Of a DNA stretch of 64,000 bases, positions 17,064 to 26,381 are shown piece after piece. The DNA is taken from assembly GCA_013178305.1 (NCBI GenBank), contig JABLXB010000003.1, forward strand, positions 372,001-436,000. Reading direction: 5' to 3'. The position numbers and the translations under genes were made by a program. The stretch is from Bacillota bacterium. Lineage in GTDB: Bacteria > Bacillota > Sulfobacillia > JABLXB01. The notes under the pieces are model-generated. The model made no database searches. It saw only the letters and a list, made by a program, of their open reading frames with translations, and was not told the DNA's origin. Numbering within the stretch: the stretch's first letter is position 1; every line of letters starts with the position of its first letter.

Positions 17064-17663
17064 TTGGCTAATGGTCAATCAAGGGCCCGCAAAGCGGTCC
17101 CATCGGTCAGGGCAGGGGTGCTCACCGGCTTCTGGGCATTCGTCCTGGCCATATTTGTTTCCCTGCCGCTCCAGAGGGTTCTCTCACACCTGCCTCCCGC
17201 TCTATCCATCCTGACGATTCTGCTCGTGGTGGCCACGGGCGTGCTGTTCGACGTCGTGGGGCTGGCTGCGGCGTCGGCCGACGAGGCGCCGTTTCACGCC
17301 ATGGCGGCGAAGAAGATCCCGGGCGCCAGGCAGTCCATCGCAATCGTAAGGAATGCGGGAAAAGTTGTTACAATATGCAACGACGTCGTGGGGGACCTGG
17401 CCGGCACGCTCAGCGGGGCGCTCGCGGCGGGGGCGGTCTTCCAGGTGTCGAGCAGCCGGGGATGGAACCCCGCGCTGGCCGGCACCCTTGCGGTTGGTCT
17501 GGTGGCAGCCCTGACCGTCGGCGGGAAGGCGTCGGCGAAGAGAGTAGCCATAGGCAGGTCGGATGAGATCACTACGGCCGTGGGGCGGCTGCTGTACGGC
17601 TGGGAGCAGGTCACGGGCATCAAGCCTTTCGGAGGGAATTCGTCTGGCAGGAGAACGCCTTGA
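17064..17663 (+). CDS. oapA: OLE-associated membrane protein OapA, predicted
   Basis: A 199-residue protein with a basic N-terminus (RARKAV), TM helices near residues 18-37, 45-62 and in the C-terminal half, and the central segments ASADEAPFHAMAAKKIPGAR and NAGKVVTICNDVVGDLAGT. Size, TM layout, basic charge and position straight after a ~600-nt non-coding tract fit OapA, which in known systems binds OLE RNA and brings it to the membrane. TTG start at 17064; GGAGGG is about 13 nt upstream, a rather wide spacing. Its 3' end overlaps the tlyA start region by 20 nt. Confidence 0.78.
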   Translation: MANGQSRARKAVPSVRAGVLTGFWAFVLAIFVSLPLQRVLSHLPPALSILTILLVVATGVLFDVVGLAAASADEAPFHAMAAKKIPGARQSIAIVRNAGKVVTICNDVVGDLAGTLSGALAAGAVFQVSSSRGWNPALAGTLAVGLVAALTVGGKASAKRVAIGRSDEITTAVGRLLYGWEQVTGIKPFGGNSSGRRTP

Positions 17664-18483
17664 CGTAGAACTGGTCAAGCGGAACCTGGCGCCGAGCCGC
17701 GAGCGAGCGCGGGCTTACGTACTCGAAGGCCGCGTTTACGTGGACGGCGAACCACGGCTCAAGGCCGGCTGCGCCGTGCCGCCCGGGGCGGGCATCGAGG
17801 TCAGGGGGGAGCCACTCCCGTACGTGAGCAGGGGTGGGTTGAAACTCGCCGCGGCGCTCGACAAATTTCGTGTGGATGTCTCCGGCAAGAGCGCGCTCGA
17901 CTCCGGGGCCTCGACCGGCGGGTTCACCGATTGCCTCCTGCAGAGGGGTGCGGCCAGGGTGTACGCGGTCGATGTGGGCTACGGTCAGCTCGCCTGGAGG
18001 CTGCGAAACGACCCGCGCGTGGTGGTACTCGAGCGCACCAACCTCCGCTACCTGACCCCCGAGAAGCTCGGCGCCCGCGTCGACGTGGTCACGCTCGACG
18101 TATCGTTCATATCCCTCGCCAGGGTTTGGCCGGCAGTGCACGCGCTGGCGGCCCCGTCGGCGGCCGTCCTCTCGCTTATCAAGCCCCAGTTTGAGGCGGG
18201 GAGGGCCCGCGTGGGCAAACGCGGCGTGGTGAAGGATCCCTCAACCCACCTGGATGTGATCCTCAGGCTATGCGACCAAGCGGTGTCACTCGGGTTCTCG
18301 GTTGCGGGGCTGTCGTACTCCCCCATAACCGGCCCCGAGGGCAACATAGAATTCTGGATGTACGCTATCGCCCCGCCCTCGCTCGTTCCGCCACTCGGCC
18401 CCGACATGGTCCGCGCGCGTGCCGTTGCGGTGGTCGAGGCTGCCTGGATCGCCTTGGGTTGCGGACCTGCGGACCTGACGTAG
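17644..18483 (+). CDS. tlyA: TlyA-family rRNA methyltransferase / hemolysin-like protein
   Basis: A protein of 279 residues with an N-terminal S4 RNA-binding domain (GERLDVELVKRNLAPSRERA) and a FtsJ-like SAM methyltransferase domain (SALDSGASTGGFTDCLLQRG). TlyA 2'-O-methylates 16S/23S rRNA in mycobacteria. The start is inferred to be CTG at 17644: it lies 7 nt after GGAGGG and gives MAGERLDVELV, the exact family N-terminus. The only in-frame ATG (17563) would add 27 unrelated residues and lies inside oapA. tlyA-nadK-argR-recN-spoIVB-spo0A is the conserved order in spore formers. Confidence 0.88.
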   Translation: MAGERLDVELVKRNLAPSRERARAYVLEGRVYVDGEPRLKAGCAVPPGAGIEVRGEPLPYVSRGGLKLAAALDKFRVDVSGKSALDSGASTGGFTDCLLQRGAARVYAVDVGYGQLAWRLRNDPRVVVLERTNLRYLTPEKLGARVDVVTLDVSFISLARVWPAVHALAAPSAAVLSLIKPQFEAGRARVGKRGVVKDPSTHLDVILRLCDQAVSLGFSVAGLSYSPITGPEGNIEFWMYAIAPPSLVPPLGPDMVRARAVAVVEAAWIALGCGPADLT

Positions 18484-18873
18484 GAGCAGGCGGCGCGGCA
18501 GGCGGTGACCGAAAAGAGGCGAGGCGAGATGCAACGGGACCTCTGCAGCGCGTTCCTGGCTCGGTGCGTGGGTGAGGACAACCGACTCCGCGCGGACCTG
18601 GCACGCGAGCGCTGGTCAGGTGCGGAACCGCTCCTGCGGGCGGAGTGGAAGCGGGCTATAGAAAACCAACCCGCGAGTGGGCGGTCTCGGCCGTCCTCCT
18701 TCGGGCCGTGGATCCGGAGTCGGAGCGGTTCTTCCCAGAACCCCACGGCTTTAGCCGGGGGGAGGTTCAGGTAAAGGATAAGCCTGCGGCAGTGGAGAAG
18801 CCATCGCGCGGGCGCCTGGCTCGGGAGGCCCCCCTGCCTGCCTGCCGAAAAGTGTTGGAAACGGAGTGAATCC
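18484..18873 (+). other. 390-bp gap with IS200/IS605-type relic
   Basis: No functional gene is evident. Two overlapping frames cross it; the one ending at 18774 finishes SSQNPTALAGGRFR, reminiscent of the C-terminal tails of IS605-type TnpB proteins, whose last codons run through the right-end hairpin. No TnpB catalytic or zinc-ribbon residues remain. tlyA and nadK are usually adjacent, so the gap looks like an insertion that later decayed. Confidence 0.45.
18738..18768 (+). mobile_element. Right-end-like hairpin of an IS200/IS605-family element (remnant)
   Basis: GAACCCCACGGCT, TTA and GCCGGGGGGAGGTTC form an imperfect stem-loop of the shape CCCACGGC-TTTA-GCCG(T)GGG with flanking GAACC/GGTTC. 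That is the usual right-end hairpin of IS200/IS605 elements. No intact tnpA or tnpB is nearby. Confidence 0.5.
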
Positions 18874-19842
18874 ATGAAAGGCATCGGACTGTGGCCGAAT
18901 CTGGATAAGGAAGGGGCACTGCCCGTCGCGCTCAGCCTCCTGAAATGGCTGGAAAGCAGGGGCGTGAAGGTGGTACTCTCCGACGAGGCGGCGGGCGCCA
19001 CGGGAAGGCCCGCCCAGGGGGTCAGCCCCGCGGACTGGGCGGCGAAGGTGGAGTTCGTGATAGTCCTGGGCGGCGACGGCACCATCCTCAACGTAGCAAA
19101 GCAGATAGCGCCTGCCAGCACCCCTGTTCTCGGCGTGAACCTCGGGCGACTCGGGTTCCTCACCGAGATCGAGCTCCAGGACCTGTACGACGCGCTGCCC
19201 GGATTCCTTCGCGGCGACTACACCGTCGAGGACAGGATGATGCTCGATGCGGTTGTGGCCCGCGGAGGAGAGGCCCAGTCGAGGTTCCTCGTGCTGAACG
19301 AGGCGGCGATCGCCAAGGGGCCTTTCGCCAGGATTATCTCGCTGGACCTGTACATAAACGAGACATACGTGGACACGTACCCCGCGGACGGCCTCATCAT
19401 CGCCACGCCCACCGGTTCCACTGCCTACTCGCTCTCCGCCGGCGGTCCGATCGTGAGCCCGAGCGTGGATGTGACCGTCATAACCCCTATATGCCCTCAC
19501 AGTCTCTACAGCCGGTCACTGGTGGTTTCGAGGCGTGAGGACGTAAAGGTCGTCCTGACCGGACGCCACGAGGACACGATGATTACCATAGACGGACAGA
19601 GGGGGTACGGGCTCAGGGCAGGAGACGAGGTGGCGTTCTTGCCTTCGGCGGACGTGGCCCGGCTGGTCCGGGCGAGAGACTGGAGCTTCTACGAGGTGCT
19701 CCGGAAGAAGATGAAAGAGGGCACCGTCCCCACCCGGCGGTTCGAGGCCGTTCGCGGCGTTTCGGCAGGAAACCGCGTGGGAGAGAAGAACTCCATCCGT
19801 GGGGACAAGTCCCCGGGCTGCCGAGGGGGTATTGACAATTGA
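18874..19842 (+). CDS. nadK: NAD kinase
   Basis: A 322-residue ATP-NAD kinase that makes NADP. Signature motifs are FVIVLGGDGTILNVAKQIAP, LGVNLGRLGFLTEIE, VLNEAAIAKG and ATPTGSTAYSLSAGGPIVSP. ATG start after GGAAACGGAG. The protein is about 35 residues longer than usual: after the last conserved strand it continues with a polar tail (TRRFEAVRGVSAGNRVGEKN) to a stop that overlaps the argR start by 4 nt. Confidence 0.95.
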   Translation: MKGIGLWPNLDKEGALPVALSLLKWLESRGVKVVLSDEAAGATGRPAQGVSPADWAAKVEFVIVLGGDGTILNVAKQIAPASTPVLGVNLGRLGFLTEIELQDLYDALPGFLRGDYTVEDRMMLDAVVARGGEAQSRFLVLNEAAIAKGPFARIISLDLYINETYVDTYPADGLIIATPTGSTAYSLSAGGPIVSPSVDVTVITPICPHSLYSRSLVVSRREDVKVVLTGRHEDTMITIDGQRGYGLRAGDEVAFLPSADVARLVRARDWSFYEVLRKKMKEGTVPTRRFEAVRGVSAGNRVGEKNSIRGDKSPGCRGGIDN

Positions 19843-20291
19843 AGGCGCGCCGGCAGATGAGAATACTCGAGCTTGTACGCGGCAGGGTTATTGAAACGCA
19901 GGAGCAGCTGGCGGAACTGCTGGGGCAGGAGGGCATCGAGGTCACCCAGGCCACGGTGTCCAGGGACATCAAGGAACTGAACCTGGTCAAGATCCCGGCG
20001 GGCGACGGCAGGTACAGGTACATGCCGTCGGATGACTCGCAGCCGGCGGGAACGGCGGAGAAGATGAAGAGGCTGCTCGCGGACTGCTGCGTGAGTATCG
20101 ACAACTCCGATAATATCGTTGTGGTGAAGACCCTCTCCGGAACGGCGTCGGCTGTAGGCGAAGCCATCGACAACCTGAGGTGGCAGGAGATCGTGGGGTG
20201 CGTGGCCGGCGACAACACGATCATCATGGTCGTCAAGCCCAGAGAGGCGGCTTTCTCCATTGTCGAGCGCCTGAGGAGCCTGACGAGTTAG
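19839..20291 (+). CDS. argR: Arginine repressor ArgR (AhrC)
   Basis: A 150-residue protein: an N-terminal winged-helix domain (RQMRILELVRGRVIETQEQL, then VTQATVSRDIKELNLVKIPA) and a C-terminal hexamerisation/arginine-binding domain (GTASAVGEAIDNLRWQEIVG with GDNTII). It regulates arginine genes. TTG start overlapping nadK by 4 nt. The place between nadK and recN is conserved in Bacillota. Confidence 0.96.
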   Translation: MKARRQMRILELVRGRVIETQEQLAELLGQEGIEVTQATVSRDIKELNLVKIPAGDGRYRYMPSDDSQPAGTAEKMKRLLADCCVSIDNSDNIVVVKTLSGTASAVGEAIDNLRWQEIVGCVAGDNTIIMVVKPREAAFSIVERLRSLTS

Positions 20292-20301
20292 GTGGCTGTG
20301 C

Positions 20302-21999
20302 ATGCTTTCTGAGCTGCGAATCGAGAACTTCGCGCTCATCGAGTCGCTCAGGGTGGAATTGAACCCCGGCCTCAACGTGCTCACGGGCGAGACGGGCGCG
20401 GGGAAATCGATAATAATAGACGCCGTCGAGATGCTGCTCGGCGGTCGCGCGTCCTCGGAATACGTGAGGAGCGGGTGTGACAGGGCGGTCGTTGAGGCCG
20501 TCTTTGTTATTTCGTCGAATCAGCGCGCGAGGGCGCTCCTCAGGGACTGGGGCGTCGAGGAAGATGACGCGGTCGTCCTGTCACGGGAGATATCCTCAAC
20601 CGGCCGGTCGGTCGCCAGGGTGGCGGGGCGCTCCGCGACGGCCGGGATGCTGCGCGAGATCGCGGGCTGCCTCGTTGACATCCACGGGCAGCACGAGCAC
20701 CAGTCACTCCTTCGCCCCGAGACGCACATCGACGTGCTGGACGCGTTCGCCGGTGGGACCGTCGCCGCCCTCAAGTCGAAGGTCGCGGAGACCTACGCTG
20801 AGTACCAGGCCGTCATTCGCGAGATCCGGGAACTGGGGGGCGGGGAGAAGGACCGCGCGAGAAGGCTCGACATCGTCAGGTTCCAGGTGAGGGAAATAGA
20901 GTCGGTCAACCCGCGCCCCGGCGAGGACGCCACCCTCGCCGACGAGGCCACGGTGCTGCGCAACGCGCAATTGCTCAAGAACGCCGCACGCTCGGCCTAC
21001 TCCAGGCTCTACGAAGGACGGGGCCAATCGGCGATTGACATACTCGGGGAGGCGTGGTCGGAGGTGGCCTCGGCTGCGCGGGTGGACCCGAGGCTCAACC
21101 AGTTGGCCGAGTCGATCTCGCAGGTTTCCGAGGTCGTGAAAGACGTCGCTCGCGACATACGCATCTACGCCGAACGCGTTGAATCCAACGCGGCGCGGCT
21201 TGGTGAGGTCGAAGCCAGGATCGACAGGATCCAGCAGCTCAAGGCGAAGTACGGGGACACTATCGACGAGATCCTGGCGTACCGAGACCAGTGCAACGCC
21301 GAGATCGACAGGCTCGAAAACGCCGCGGGTCTCGCCGAACGGCTTGGCGCGAGGCGCGACGAAATCGAACAGTCGTTGGGGGGCATCTGCGGGCATCTGT
21401 CGGAGGAAAGGAAGTCCACGGCGCCCCGGTTCGAGGCGCGGATGATCGAGGAACTGGACGCGATGGGCGTCGGGCGTGCGGCGTTCTCGGTAGAGCTATC
21501 CACCGAGGAGGACGCCGGCGGCGTGCCCGTCGACGGCCGGCGCCTGACCGTCAGCGCACGGGGTGTCGACCGCGCCGAGTTCCTCATATCCCCGAACCCT
21601 GGTGAGCCACCGAAGCCACTGGCGCGCATAGCCTCGGGTGGTGAGATGTCGCGGATAATGCTGGCGCTCAAATCGATAACAGCGGATGCCGACCAGGTCC
21701 CCTGCGTGATCTTCGACGAGATCGACTCCGGCATAGGCGGCGAAACCGCCAGGGCGGTCGCATCGAGACTGGCGGGGCTGGGTAAGACGCGTCAGGTACT
21801 GTGCGTGACGCACCTCGCGCACATCGCTTCGCGCGCGACGTCGCATTTCCTGATATGGAAGGAAACAGACGGCGCGAGGACGATAACGCGGGTCAAGAGC
21901 GTCAGCGGGTCCGAGCGGGAACGTGAAATCGCACGAATGCTCGGTGGCTCATCCGAGATCGCGCTGAACCATGCCAGGGAACTCCTGGAAGGAGATTGA
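20302..21999 (+). CDS. recN: DNA repair protein RecN
   Basis: A 565-residue SMC-like ATPase acting early in double-strand break repair. N-terminal MLSELRIENFALIESL and P-loop NVLTGETGAGKSIIIDAVEM; long coiled-coil arms in the middle; C-terminal ABC signature ASGGEMSRIMLALKSITA, Walker B VIFDEIDSGIGGETA and VLCVTHLAHIAS. Full length. An intrinsic terminator follows, so spoIVB is probably transcribed separately. Confidence 0.97.
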   Translation: MLSELRIENFALIESLRVELNPGLNVLTGETGAGKSIIIDAVEMLLGGRASSEYVRSGCDRAVVEAVFVISSNQRARALLRDWGVEEDDAVVLSREISSTGRSVARVAGRSATAGMLREIAGCLVDIHGQHEHQSLLRPETHIDVLDAFAGGTVAALKSKVAETYAEYQAVIREIRELGGGEKDRARRLDIVRFQVREIESVNPRPGEDATLADEATVLRNAQLLKNAARSAYSRLYEGRGQSAIDILGEAWSEVASAARVDPRLNQLAESISQVSEVVKDVARDIRIYAERVESNAARLGEVEARIDRIQQLKAKYGDTIDEILAYRDQCNAEIDRLENAAGLAERLGARRDEIEQSLGGICGHLSEERKSTAPRFEARMIEELDAMGVGRAAFSVELSTEEDAGGVPVDGRRLTVSARGVDRAEFLISPNPGEPPKPLARIASGGEMSRIMLALKSITADADQVPCVIFDEIDSGIGGETARAVASRLAGLGKTRQVLCVTHLAHIASRATSHFLIWKETDGARTITRVKSVSGSEREREIARMLGGSSEIALNHARELLEGD

Positions 22000-22043
22000 T
22001 CCGGCCCGCGCGCGCGACCGGCCGGGATCGGCCGAATACGTCG

Positions 22044-22082
22044 AAAAAAGCCCGGTAGCGCCGGGCATGTTTGTTTTTGTTG
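22044..22082 (+). terminator. Intrinsic terminator after recN
   Basis: GCCCGG (22050-22055), loop TAGCG and CCGGGC (22061-22066) form a stem preceded by A6 and followed by a T-rich run (TGTTTGTTTTTGTT). The A-run and T-run could extend the pairing or act in both directions. Confidence 0.7.
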
Positions 22083-22187
22083 CGCGTTCTCGACCACACT
22101 TTGGGAACATAATTCACGCTCTTTCCGGGCATTTTAGTTCTGAAAGAAAGAACGCTGGAGGTGGAAACGGCAGGAGCGTGATTTGAC

Positions 22188-23558
22188 TTGTCGAGCTGGA
22201 CCAGGCGCCGGATAACGGGCCTGCTCCTGGTGTGGCTCCTCGCCGTAACCTGTGCCAGCGCGCCGTTTTGGGGTCTTGCGAGTATCCCCGGCAGCATCAG
22301 ACTGTTTGAGGGCCGCGAGCACGAGATCCGGGGAACGATCCCGTTCGTCAGCATTGTTTCGGCTGACGACCGCGTGATCCAGGTCCGAAACGTCTCGGGC
22401 ACAGCGGGGACCGGTTTTTCCGTGGTCCCGCTCGCTAAAGGCCGCGCGAACCTCGAATTTCGCCTCTTCGGGGTTATTCCGTTGAAGCGGCTTCTAGTCG
22501 ACGTACTTCCATCCCTCAGGCTCTTTCCAGGGGGCCATTCCATCGGAGTCCTCATCCACGCGCAGGGCGTGCTCGTAACGGGGCTTGCGCCCGTAACCAC
22601 GGCGGCGGGCAAGACGATATATCCCGCGAGGGACGCCGGTGTCGAGGTCGGCGACATGGTGCTCGAGGTATGCGGGGAGAAGGTACGGAGCGACGCCCAC
22701 ATATCGGCATTGATCGACGAGGCCGGACGGAAGAACGCGGAGGCCACCTTGCTCCTCCGGAAGAAAGATGGTCGCGAGGCGCTGGTGCGCGTGACCCCGT
22801 TGATATGCAGGGATTCCGGCAAGTACCGCATAGGGATGTGGGTGAGGGACAGTGCCGCCGGAGTCGGTACGCTGACCTTTTACGAACCTTCCACAGGGGT
22901 ATTCGGCGCGCTTGGCCACGTGATAACCGACGATGAGACCGACAGGCCGATAGACGTTCGCGACGGGCGCATTGTCAAGGCGACAGTCACGGGCATCGAA
23001 GAGGGCCGCCGGGGGCAACCCGGTGAAAAGATCGGGGTATTCCTCGAGGAAAAAGACGTAATAGGATGCATACAGCGAAATACGCAGTTCGGCATCATCG
23101 GGGTACTGGATGTCATCCCCGATAATCCGCTGTATCCCGAACCGCTCCCGATAGGCCTGGGCCAGGACGTACGGGAGGGCCCCGCGGAAATAATCACGGT
23201 CGTCCAGGGCCAGAAAATGGAGCGATTCAGGGTAGAGATCCAGAAGGTGATAAGGCAATCGAAACCTGATGGGAGAGGTCTCATCGTAAAGATCACGGAT
23301 CCCGACCTCATCAACAAGGCGGGCGGGATCGTGCAGGGTATGAGCGGGAGTCCGATAATACAGGACGGCAGGCTGATTGGTGCGATAACTCACGTGTTCG
23401 TGAACGACCCGACCCGGGGTTACGGGGTGTTCATAGAGTGGATGATAATGGAGGCCGGGCTTCACGGCAGTGACAGGGTGGTGGGCTGGGGGATGAGATC
23501 CCCGGCCCATTCGCTTTCGCCGGCGGCTCGACTCACAGGAAAAAACTGCCTTACTTAG
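22188..23558 (+). CDS. spoIVB: SpoIVB serine peptidase (sigma-K checkpoint signal)
   Basis: A 456-residue secreted serine peptidase of family S55. In the forespore it signals across to the SpoIVFA/BofA/SpoIVFB complex that activates sigma-K. It has an N-terminal membrane/signal segment (residues about 8-27), a PDZ domain around residues 110-200 (ARDAGVEVGDMVLEVCGEKV) and the peptidase domain with the catalytic Ser in GIVQGMSGSPIIQDGRLIGA (about Ser386). TTG start after CAGGAGCG. Adjacent to spo0A, as is classical. A sigma-G or sigma-F promoter is expected but none is convincing upstream. Confidence 0.95.
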   Translation: MSSWTRRRITGLLLVWLLAVTCASAPFWGLASIPGSIRLFEGREHEIRGTIPFVSIVSADDRVIQVRNVSGTAGTGFSVVPLAKGRANLEFRLFGVIPLKRLLVDVLPSLRLFPGGHSIGVLIHAQGVLVTGLAPVTTAAGKTIYPARDAGVEVGDMVLEVCGEKVRSDAHISALIDEAGRKNAEATLLLRKKDGREALVRVTPLICRDSGKYRIGMWVRDSAAGVGTLTFYEPSTGVFGALGHVITDDETDRPIDVRDGRIVKATVTGIEEGRRGQPGEKIGVFLEEKDVIGCIQRNTQFGIIGVLDVIPDNPLYPEPLPIGLGQDVREGPAEIITVVQGQKMERFRVEIQKVIRQSKPDGRGLIVKITDPDLINKAGGIVQGMSGSPIIQDGRLIGAITHVFVNDPTRGYGVFIEWMIMEAGLHGSDRVVGWGMRSPAHSLSPAARLTGKNCLT

Positions 23559-23587
23559 AAGGATAAGCAAGGGGCTTCGTAGAATTG
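23558..23587 (+). promoter_or_regulatory. Sigma-H promoter of spo0A
   Basis: GAAGGATAA (23558-23566) matches the sigma-H -35 RNAGGAWWW, and GTAGAAT (23579-23585) contains the -10 core GAAT (23582-23585). The AGGA and GAAT cores start 22 nt apart, which is inside the known sigma-H spacing. It overlaps the last codon of spoIVB and lies about 40 bp upstream of spo0A, whose Bacillus homologue has a sigma-H promoter in the same place. Confidence 0.7.
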
Positions 23588-23624
23588 GTGAAACCGCATC
23601 ACTACTCTGGGGAGGGTTATATCC

Positions 23625-24383
23625 GTGGGCCAGATCCGGGTCGCTATCGCCGACGATAACAAGGACTTCTGCGAGCTGTTGAAAAACCACATTCAAAATC
23701 AGCCCGACATGGAAGTAGTGGGAATCGCACACAACGGAAACGACGCTCTGGAGCTCCTCAAGAAAACCAACCCGAACGTCCTCGTGCTGGATATTATCAT
23801 GCCGCACATCGACGGGATAGCGGTGCTCGAGAAGCTGGCGACCGACACGGGAACGCGCCCGCGGGTCATCATCCTGACCGCCTTCGGGCAGGAAAGCATC
23901 ACCCACCGTGTTGCGGAGCTCGGGGCCGATTATTACGTCCTGAAGCCGTTCAACCTGGATGTACTGGTCAGCCGCATCCGCCAGATGTGCTCCGCGGCCC
24001 CGGTGACAAGGATGCCCCAGGTTAAGACCAAGACCATGGACGCCGAGGTCACAAACATAATCCACGAGATCGGGATCCCCGCCCACATCAAGGGGTACCT
24101 GTATCTGAGGGACGCTATAATTATGGTCGTCAACAAGGTCGAGCTCCTGTCGGCGGTCACCAAGGAACTGTACCCGAACATCGCATCCAAGTACAAGACC
24201 ACCCCGAGCAGGGTGGAACGGGCGATAAGGCATGCAATCGAGGTCGCGTGGAACAGGGGGAATATCGAGCTGATCAACAACATGTTCGGGCACACGGTGA
24301 GCCAGGAAAGAGGCAAGCCGACCAACTCGGAATTCATCGCGATGGTTGCCGACAAGATCAGGATGGACCTCAGGGCCTCGTGA
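23625..24383 (+). CDS. spo0A: Spo0A, master regulator of sporulation entry
   Basis: A 252-residue response regulator. The receiver domain (residues 1-125) has acidic pocket ADDN, phosphoacceptor Asp56 ([13 protein letters not shown]) and conserved Lys in [10 protein letters not shown]. The C-terminal Spo0A DNA-binding domain has [20 protein letters not shown] and [20 protein letters not shown], the recognition helix region. It receives phosphate by phosphorelay or direct kinases and switches on sporulation. GTG start after GGGGAGGG. A sigma-H promoter lies just upstream. Confidence 0.98.
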   Translation: MGQIRVAIADDNKDFCELLKNHIQNQPDMEVVGIAHNGNDALELLKKTNPNVLVLDIIMPHIDGIAVLEKLATDTGTRPRVIILTAFGQESITHRVAELGADYYVLKPFNLDVLVSRIRQMCSAAPVTRMPQVKTKTMDAEVTNIIHEIGIPAHIKGYLYLRDAIIMVVNKVELLSAVTKELYPNIASKYKTTPSRVERAIRHAIEVAWNRGNIELINNMFGHTVSQERGKPTNSEFIAMVADKIRMDLRAS

Positions 24384-24503
24384 TTCTGCGGTTGCGAGTC
24401 AAGTCCCGGAGGGACATGGTTCCCGCCGGGCTTTATCATTTAAGAGTACTATTTTTGAAGGTACTGCGGCGGGCATTCTCGAACAGAGTCTGCAAAGGAT
24501 TTC

Positions 24504-26336
24504 ATGGTGGAAGAGCACAAATCGACGGCGAAGGTGAAGAGAATGGCCGGTCTCGATGTTCTGGAGCGCGCGCTTCACGGGTTCGTAGGCCCGCAGGAAA
24601 GGATAATCGATTACCTCCTGTTTGTACTCAATTCAACGCACGATGGCATGATCGCCGTGAATTCACGCGGGATAGTCACCATCGTCAATTCGGCGGCGGA
24701 GGCCATCACGGGCCTGAAATCTGCAGACGTGGTGGGCAGACCCGCGGAGGAAGTCATCCCCAACACAAGGCTGCACATCGTGGCGCGGACGGGGAAAGCC
24801 GAGCTTAACCAGCAGCAGGACACCGGCAAGACGGTGATCATAACCAACAGGGTCCCGGTGCGGGACAAGAAGGGCGACATCGCCGGGGCGGTGGCCGTGT
24901 TCAGGGACATTACGGAGGTCAAGCACCTCGCGGAGGAGATAACGAACCTCCGCGAGATCCAGAGCATGCTCGAGGCAATAATCAACTCCACGCAAGATGC
25001 AATCTCGGTAGTCGACGCCGAGGGCAAGGGGCTCATGATCAATCCCGCCTACACGCGATTGACGGGACTCACCGGGGAGGACGTGATAGGGAAGCCGCCG
25101 ACCGTCGACATCGCCGAGGGGGAGAGCATGCACCTGCTAGTGCTCGAGACGATGCAGCCCGTTACGGGCGTACCGATGAAAGTGGGGCCCGGCAGGCGAG
25201 AGGTGCTGGTCGATGTCGCCCCCATCCTGGTTGCCGGTGGTCTCAAGGGGAGCGTAGCGGTCATCCACGACAAATCGGAGATAATCAGGCTCACCGAGGA
25301 GCTCGATCGCGTCAAGCACCTCGTGAGGAGGCTCGAGGCGAAATACACCTTCGAAGATATCGTGGCGGAGAGTCCGCTGATGAAATCGGCAGTCGACCAG
25401 GCGCGGCGCGCTGCGCGCACGCCCGCGACGGTGTTGCTGCGTGGCGAGAGCGGCACCGGAAAAGAGCTGTTCGCCCACGCGATACACAACCTCAGCCAGC
25501 GGAAGAGCGGGCCATTCGTGCGCGTGAACTGTGCGGCGATCGCGGAGTCCCTCCTCGAGAGCGAGCTTTTCGGCTACGTTGAGGGCGCGTTCACGGGGGC
25601 CAGGCGGGGCGGCCGCAGGGGAATGTTCGAGGAAGCGGACCGCGGAACGATATTCCTGGACGAGGTCGGCGTCATGAATCTCAACCTCCAGTCCAAGATC
25701 CTCAGGGTGCTTCAGGAGAAGGAAGTGATGCGGGTCGGCGACACCACCCCGACGAAGATCAACGTGAGGATCATCGCCGCTACCAATGTCAACCTGGAGC
25801 AGGCAATGGAGAACGGGAAGTTCAGGGAGGACCTGTATTACCGGCTCAACGTGATACCGATACTCATTCCACCGTTGCGGCAGCGCAGGGGGGACATTCC
25901 GGGACTCGTATACTGGCTGATACGCAAGTTCAACCAGGAGTACGGCAGGTCGCTGAAGGGCGCTTCCGGAGAGGCGCTCGAACGTCTCTGCGCATACGAC
26001 TGGCCCGGAAACGTCAGGGAACTGGAGAACATCCTCGGGCGGGCCATCATCAACATGAAGTACAGCGATACACTCATAGAGACGTGGCACCTCCCGGCGC
26101 TGGGCCGCCCCGAGCCGGTGGGCCGGGCGGCCGATGGGCTCGCCGCCGGCGCCGGGGCCGCGCAGGGGGGCGGGGAGGAGAGGCTCGTAGACCTGATGCG
26201 GAGGGTGGAGCGCGAGGCGATCCTCAGTATGCTCCGAGCGACGGGGTGGAATAAGACCGAATCTGCGAGGCGCCTCGGGATCGCGACCAGGAGCCTGTAC
26301 TACAAGATGGAGCGGCTCGGCCTTACCAACGAATAG
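24504..26336 (+). CDS. Sigma-54-dependent transcriptional activator with two PAS domains
   Basis: A 610-residue enhancer-binding protein. Domain order: PAS1 (about residues 35-135, [20 protein letters not shown]), PAS2 (about 150-250), sigma-54 AAA+ domain (about 295-525) with Walker [13 protein letters not shown], the sigma-54 loop [13 protein letters not shown] and Walker B TIFLDEVG, and a C-terminal Fis-type helix-turn-helix ([20 protein letters not shown]). The GAFTGA loop is intact, so it should act with RpoN. It lies directly before a sigma-54-type promoter and a branched-chain amino-acid catabolic set, so a BkdR-like role is likely. The PAS domains probably sense a metabolite. Confidence 0.9.
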   Translation: MVEEHKSTAKVKRMAGLDVLERALHGFVGPQERIIDYLLFVLNSTHDGMIAVNSRGIVTIVNSAAEAITGLKSADVVGRPAEEVIPNTRLHIVARTGKAELNQQQDTGKTVIITNRVPVRDKKGDIAGAVAVFRDITEVKHLAEEITNLREIQSMLEAIINSTQDAISVVDAEGKGLMINPAYTRLTGLTGEDVIGKPPTVDIAEGESMHLLVLETMQPVTGVPMKVGPGRREVLVDVAPILVAGGLKGSVAVIHDKSEIIRLTEELDRVKHLVRRLEAKYTFEDIVAESPLMKSAVDQARRAARTPATVLLRGESGTGKELFAHAIHNLSQRKSGPFVRVNCAAIAESLLESELFGYVEGAFTGARRGGRRGMFEEADRGTIFLDEVGVMNLNLQSKILRVLQEKEVMRVGDTTPTKINVRIIAATNVNLEQAMENGKFREDLYYRLNVIPILIPPLRQRRGDIPGLVYWLIRKFNQEYGRSLKGASGEALERLCAYDWPGNVRELENILGRAIINMKYSDTLIETWHLPALGRPEPVGRAADGLAAGAGAAQGGGEERLVDLMRRVEREAILSMLRATGWNKTESARRLGIATRSLYYKMERLGLTNE

Positions 26337-26381
26337 AGAGGGGCATCGCGGAGGGCGGCGGACCGTGTGCAGTCACATGCG

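Noticed and set aside
22108-22114. CATAATT as a sigma-G -10 for spoIVB
   Set aside because: No acceptable -35 (GHATR) lies 17-18 nt upstream.
22494-24293. Long minus-strand open frame (599 codons) across spoIVB and spo0A
   Set aside because: It lies antisense to two certain genes, has no recognisable domains, and such long antisense frames are common in GC-rich DNA.
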